Assembly (NCBI RefSeq): GCF_001187505.1
Contig: NZ_CP012150.1
Coordinates: 6,482,048-6,546,047 of the forward strand
Source of the DNA: Mycolicibacterium goodii
GTDB taxonomy: Bacteria; Actinomycetota; Actinomycetes; Mycobacteriales; Mycobacteriaceae
Direction: 5' to 3'
DNA: 64,000 nucleotides
The translations under genes were made by a program, and so were the position numbers. Positions within the stretch are counted from its first letter, which is position 1; every line of letters begins with the position of its first letter. Of the stretch, positions 61,902 to 64,000 are shown one piece after another. The notes under the pieces are model-generated. The model had not been told where the DNA came from, made no database searches, and saw only the letters and a list, made by a program, of their open reading frames with translations.

Positions 61902-63656
61902 ATGATTCAGGAACATCGCTACGACGTCGTCATCGTCGGCGCAGGCGGCGCGGGCATGCGGGCGGCAGTCGAGGCAGGCCCGCGGGTGCGCACCGCGGTG
62001 CTGACCAAGCTGTACCCCACGCGTAGCCACACCGGTGCAGCGCAGGGCGGCATGTGCGCCGCGCTCGCCAACGTCGAAGAGGACAACTGGGAGTGGCACA
62101 CCTTCGACACCGTCAAAGGCGGCGACTACCTCGCCGACCAGGACGCCGTCGAGATCATGTGCAAGGAAGCCATCGACGCGGTCCTCGACCTCGAGAAGAT
62201 GGGGATGCCGTTCAACCGCACCCCGGAGGGCCGCATCGACCAGCGCCGCTTCGGCGGGCACACCCGCGACCACGGCAAGGCCCCGGTGCGCCGCGCCTGC
62301 TACGCCGCCGACCGCACCGGCCACATGATCCTGCAGACGCTGTATCAGAACTGCGTCAAGCACGACGTGGAGTTCTTCAACGAGTTCTACGCACTCGACA
62401 TCGCATTGACGGAGACCCCGGCGGGTCCGGTCGCCACCGGCGTCATCGCCTACGAGCTGGCCACCGGCGACATTCACATCTTCCACGCCAAGGCGATCGT
62501 GTTCGCCACGGGCGGGTCGGGCCGGATGTACAAGACCACCTCCAACGCCCACACCCTCACCGGTGACGGCCTCGGCATCGTCTTCCGCAAGGGACTTCCC
62601 TTGGAAGACATGGAGTTCCACCAGTTCCACCCGACGGGCCTGGCCGGACTGGGCATCCTGATCTCCGAGGCCGTGCGCGGCGAGGGCGGCCGGCTGCTCA
62701 ACGGCGAGGGCGAGCGATTCATGGAGCGCTACGCGCCCACCATCGTCGACCTCGCGCCCCGCGACATCGTGGCCCGCTCGATGGTGCTGGAGGTCCTCGA
62801 GGGCCGCGGCGCAGGCCCGAACAAGGACTACGTCTACATCGACGTGCGCCACCTCGGTGAGGATGTGCTCGAGGCCAAGCTGCCCGACATCACCGAGTTC
62901 GCCCGCACCTACCTCGGCGTCGACCCGGTCAAGGAACTGGTGCCGGTGTACCCGACGTGCCACTACGTCATGGGCGGCATCCCCACCACCGTGCACGGGC
63001 AGGTGCTGCGCGACAACACCAACGTCATCCCCGGCCTGTACGCGGCCGGTGAGTGCGCGTGCGTGTCGGTGCACGGCGCCAACCGCCTCGGCACCAACTC
63101 GCTGCTGGACATCAACGTGTTCGGTCGCCGCGCCGGTATCGCCGCCGCCGAGTATGCGCAGAACCACAACTTCGTGGACATGCCAGAGAGCCCGGCCGAG
63201 ATGGTGGTCAACTGGGTCGGCGACATCCTCTCCGAGCACGGCAACGAGCGCGTCGCCGACATCCGCGGGGCGCTGCAGCAGTCCATGGACAACAACGCCG
63301 CGGTGTTCCGCACCGAGGAGACGCTCAAGCAGGCGCTCACCGACATTCACGCGCTCAAGGAGCGTTACTCGCGAATCACGGTGCACGACAAGGGCAAGCG
63401 CTACAACAGCGATCTGCTGGAGGCCATCGAGCTCGGCTTCCTGCTCGAGCTCGCCGAGGTGACCGTCGTCGGGGCGCTCAACCGCAAGGAATCCCGCGGC
63501 GGACACGCGCGCGAGGACTACCCGAACCGCGACGACACCAACTACATGCGCCACACCATGGCCTACAAGCAGGGCACCGATCTGCTGTCCGACATCCGGC
63601 TGGACTACAAGCCCGTGGTCCAGACCCGGTACGAGCCGATGGAGCGGAAGTACTGA
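61902..63656 (+). CDS. sdhA: Succinate dehydrogenase flavoprotein subunit
   Basis: 584 residues. FAD motif VVIVGAGGAGMRAA at residues ~9-22 and the covalent flavin His43 in TRSHTGAAQGG. Substrate-binding segments: HQFHPTGLAGLG, EAVRGEGGRLLNGEGERFMERYAP (in part), YPTCHYVMGGIPT and HGANRLGTNSLLDINVFG. The C-terminal domain ends with RRKESRGGHAREDYPNRDD-like NRKESRGGHAREDYP. Oxidises succinate to fumarate; Rv3318 counterpart. Confidence 0.97.
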   Translation: MIQEHRYDVVIVGAGGAGMRAAVEAGPRVRTAVLTKLYPTRSHTGAAQGGMCAALANVEEDNWEWHTFDTVKGGDYLADQDAVEIMCKEAIDAVLDLEKMGMPFNRTPEGRIDQRRFGGHTRDHGKAPVRRACYAADRTGHMILQTLYQNCVKHDVEFFNEFYALDIALTETPAGPVATGVIAYELATGDIHIFHAKAIVFATGGSGRMYKTTSNAHTLTGDGLGIVFRKGLPLEDMEFHQFHPTGLAGLGILISEAVRGEGGRLLNGEGERFMERYAPTIVDLAPRDIVARSMVLEVLEGRGAGPNKDYVYIDVRHLGEDVLEAKLPDITEFARTYLGVDPVKELVPVYPTCHYVMGGIPTTVHGQVLRDNTNVIPGLYAAGECACVSVHGANRLGTNSLLDINVFGRRAGIAAAEYAQNHNFVDMPESPAEMVVNWVGDILSEHGNERVADIRGALQQSMDNNAAVFRTEETLKQALTDIHALKERYSRITVHDKGKRYNSDLLEAIELGFLLELAEVTVVGALNRKESRGGHAREDYPNRDDTNYMRHTMAYKQGTDLLSDIRLDYKPVVQTRYEPMERKY

Positions 63657-63690
63657 TGACGATGAGCCGCTTGCGCGAAGAGAGTTCAAA

Positions 63691-64000
63691 ATGAGTGCAC
63701 CCGTCATAGACAAGCCGGAAGCCGGCGACCCCGAGCTGCCGCCCGTGCCCGAGGGTGCGGTGATGGTGACCCTCAAGATCGCCCGGTTCAACCCGGAGAA
63801 CCCCGACGCCGCAGGCTGGCAGAGCTTCCGGGTTCCCTCCCTGCCGAGCGACCGTCTGCTCAACCTGCTGCACTACGTCAAGTGGTACCTCGACGGCACG
63901 CTGACGTTCCGCCGGTCGTGCGCGCACGGTGTGTGCGGATCCGACGCGATGCGGATCAACGGCGTCAACCGGTTGGCGTGCAAGGTTCTGATGCGCGACA
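63691..64000 (+). CDS. sdhB: Succinate dehydrogenase iron-sulfur subunit (truncated by window end)
   Basis: 103 residues are visible; the gene runs past the right edge. Start ATG 63691, 34 bp after sdhA. The [2Fe-2S] site is visible as Cys77, Cys82, Asp85 and Cys97 in RRSCAHGVCGSDAMRINGVN; Asp at the third ligand position is known from E. coli SdhB. The [3Fe-4S] and [4Fe-4S] motifs lie outside the window. Confidence 0.95.
   Translation, partial: MSAPVIDKPEAGDPELPPVPEGAVMVTLKIARFNPENPDAAGWQSFRVPSLPSDRLLNLLHYVKWYLDGTLTFRRSCAHGVCGSDAMRINGVNRLACKVLMRD

Overview
The window is a high-GC actinobacterial chromosome segment. Its backbone has the gene order Mycobacterium tuberculosis shows from lpdA (Rv3303c) to sdhB (Rv3319): lpdA, an Rv3304-like gene, amiA1/amiB1, deoD, pmmB, upp, satS (Rv3311), add, deoA, cdd, sdhCDAB. 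The gaps hold large blocks of transport and catabolic genes, as expected of a fast-growing soil mycobacterium. Mycolicibacterium smegmatis or a close relative is the best guess; this rests on gene order and recognisable proteins, not on a database search.

Region 1 (1-17.6 kb): after lpdA and two small genes comes an L-arabinose regulon. araBAD is read leftward. Divergent from it is a rightward operon for a YtfQRT/YjfF-type furanose importer ending in a LacI-family repressor, then a HAD phosphatase, and then a convergent ChvE-GguAB-type monosaccharide importer. Four near-identical 14-bp palindromes lie only in the promoter regions of these operons, so one LacI protein probably controls all three.

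Region 2 (17.7-27.5 kb): paired M20 amidohydrolases amiA1/amiB1, trimeric purine nucleoside phosphorylase, a TetR/flavin-monooxygenase unit with two 30-bp operators, an AbrB-type membrane protein divergent from a MarR regulator, phosphomannomutase and uracil phosphoribosyltransferase.

Region 3 (27.5-38 kb): an orphan SdhA/NadB-like flavoprotein, an ECF41 sigma factor divergent from a large LuxR-type ATPase regulator, a SigH-like ECF sigma factor with an SDR and a cupin gene, an EspC-like / WXG-NlpC-P60 / small-protein operon, and satS.

Region 4 (38-56.2 kb): an accessory catabolic island. Its key gene (47442-49559) encodes a trimethylamine-dehydrogenase-family enzyme whose active-site substitutions (Gln60, Trp263, Asp354) match those known for histamine dehydrogenase. 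With an aldehyde dehydrogenase, a flavin monooxygenase, RidA, DUF1028 and M20 hydrolases, a YtcJ-type amidohydrolase, aspartase, an amino-acid/amine permease and two NCS1 permeases, it reads as a candidate histamine/imidazole-acetate to aspartate to fumarate pathway.

Region 5 (56.2-64 kb): nucleoside salvage (add, deoA, cdd), interrupted by an SOS-boxed 13E12/HNH gene, then sdhCDAB with a candidate IdeR iron box upstream. sdhB runs off the right edge and lpdA off the left. Several genes have -10 elements 6-8 nt before the start codon, the signature of leaderless mRNAs. No tRNA, rRNA, CRISPR array or complete insertion sequence was seen.
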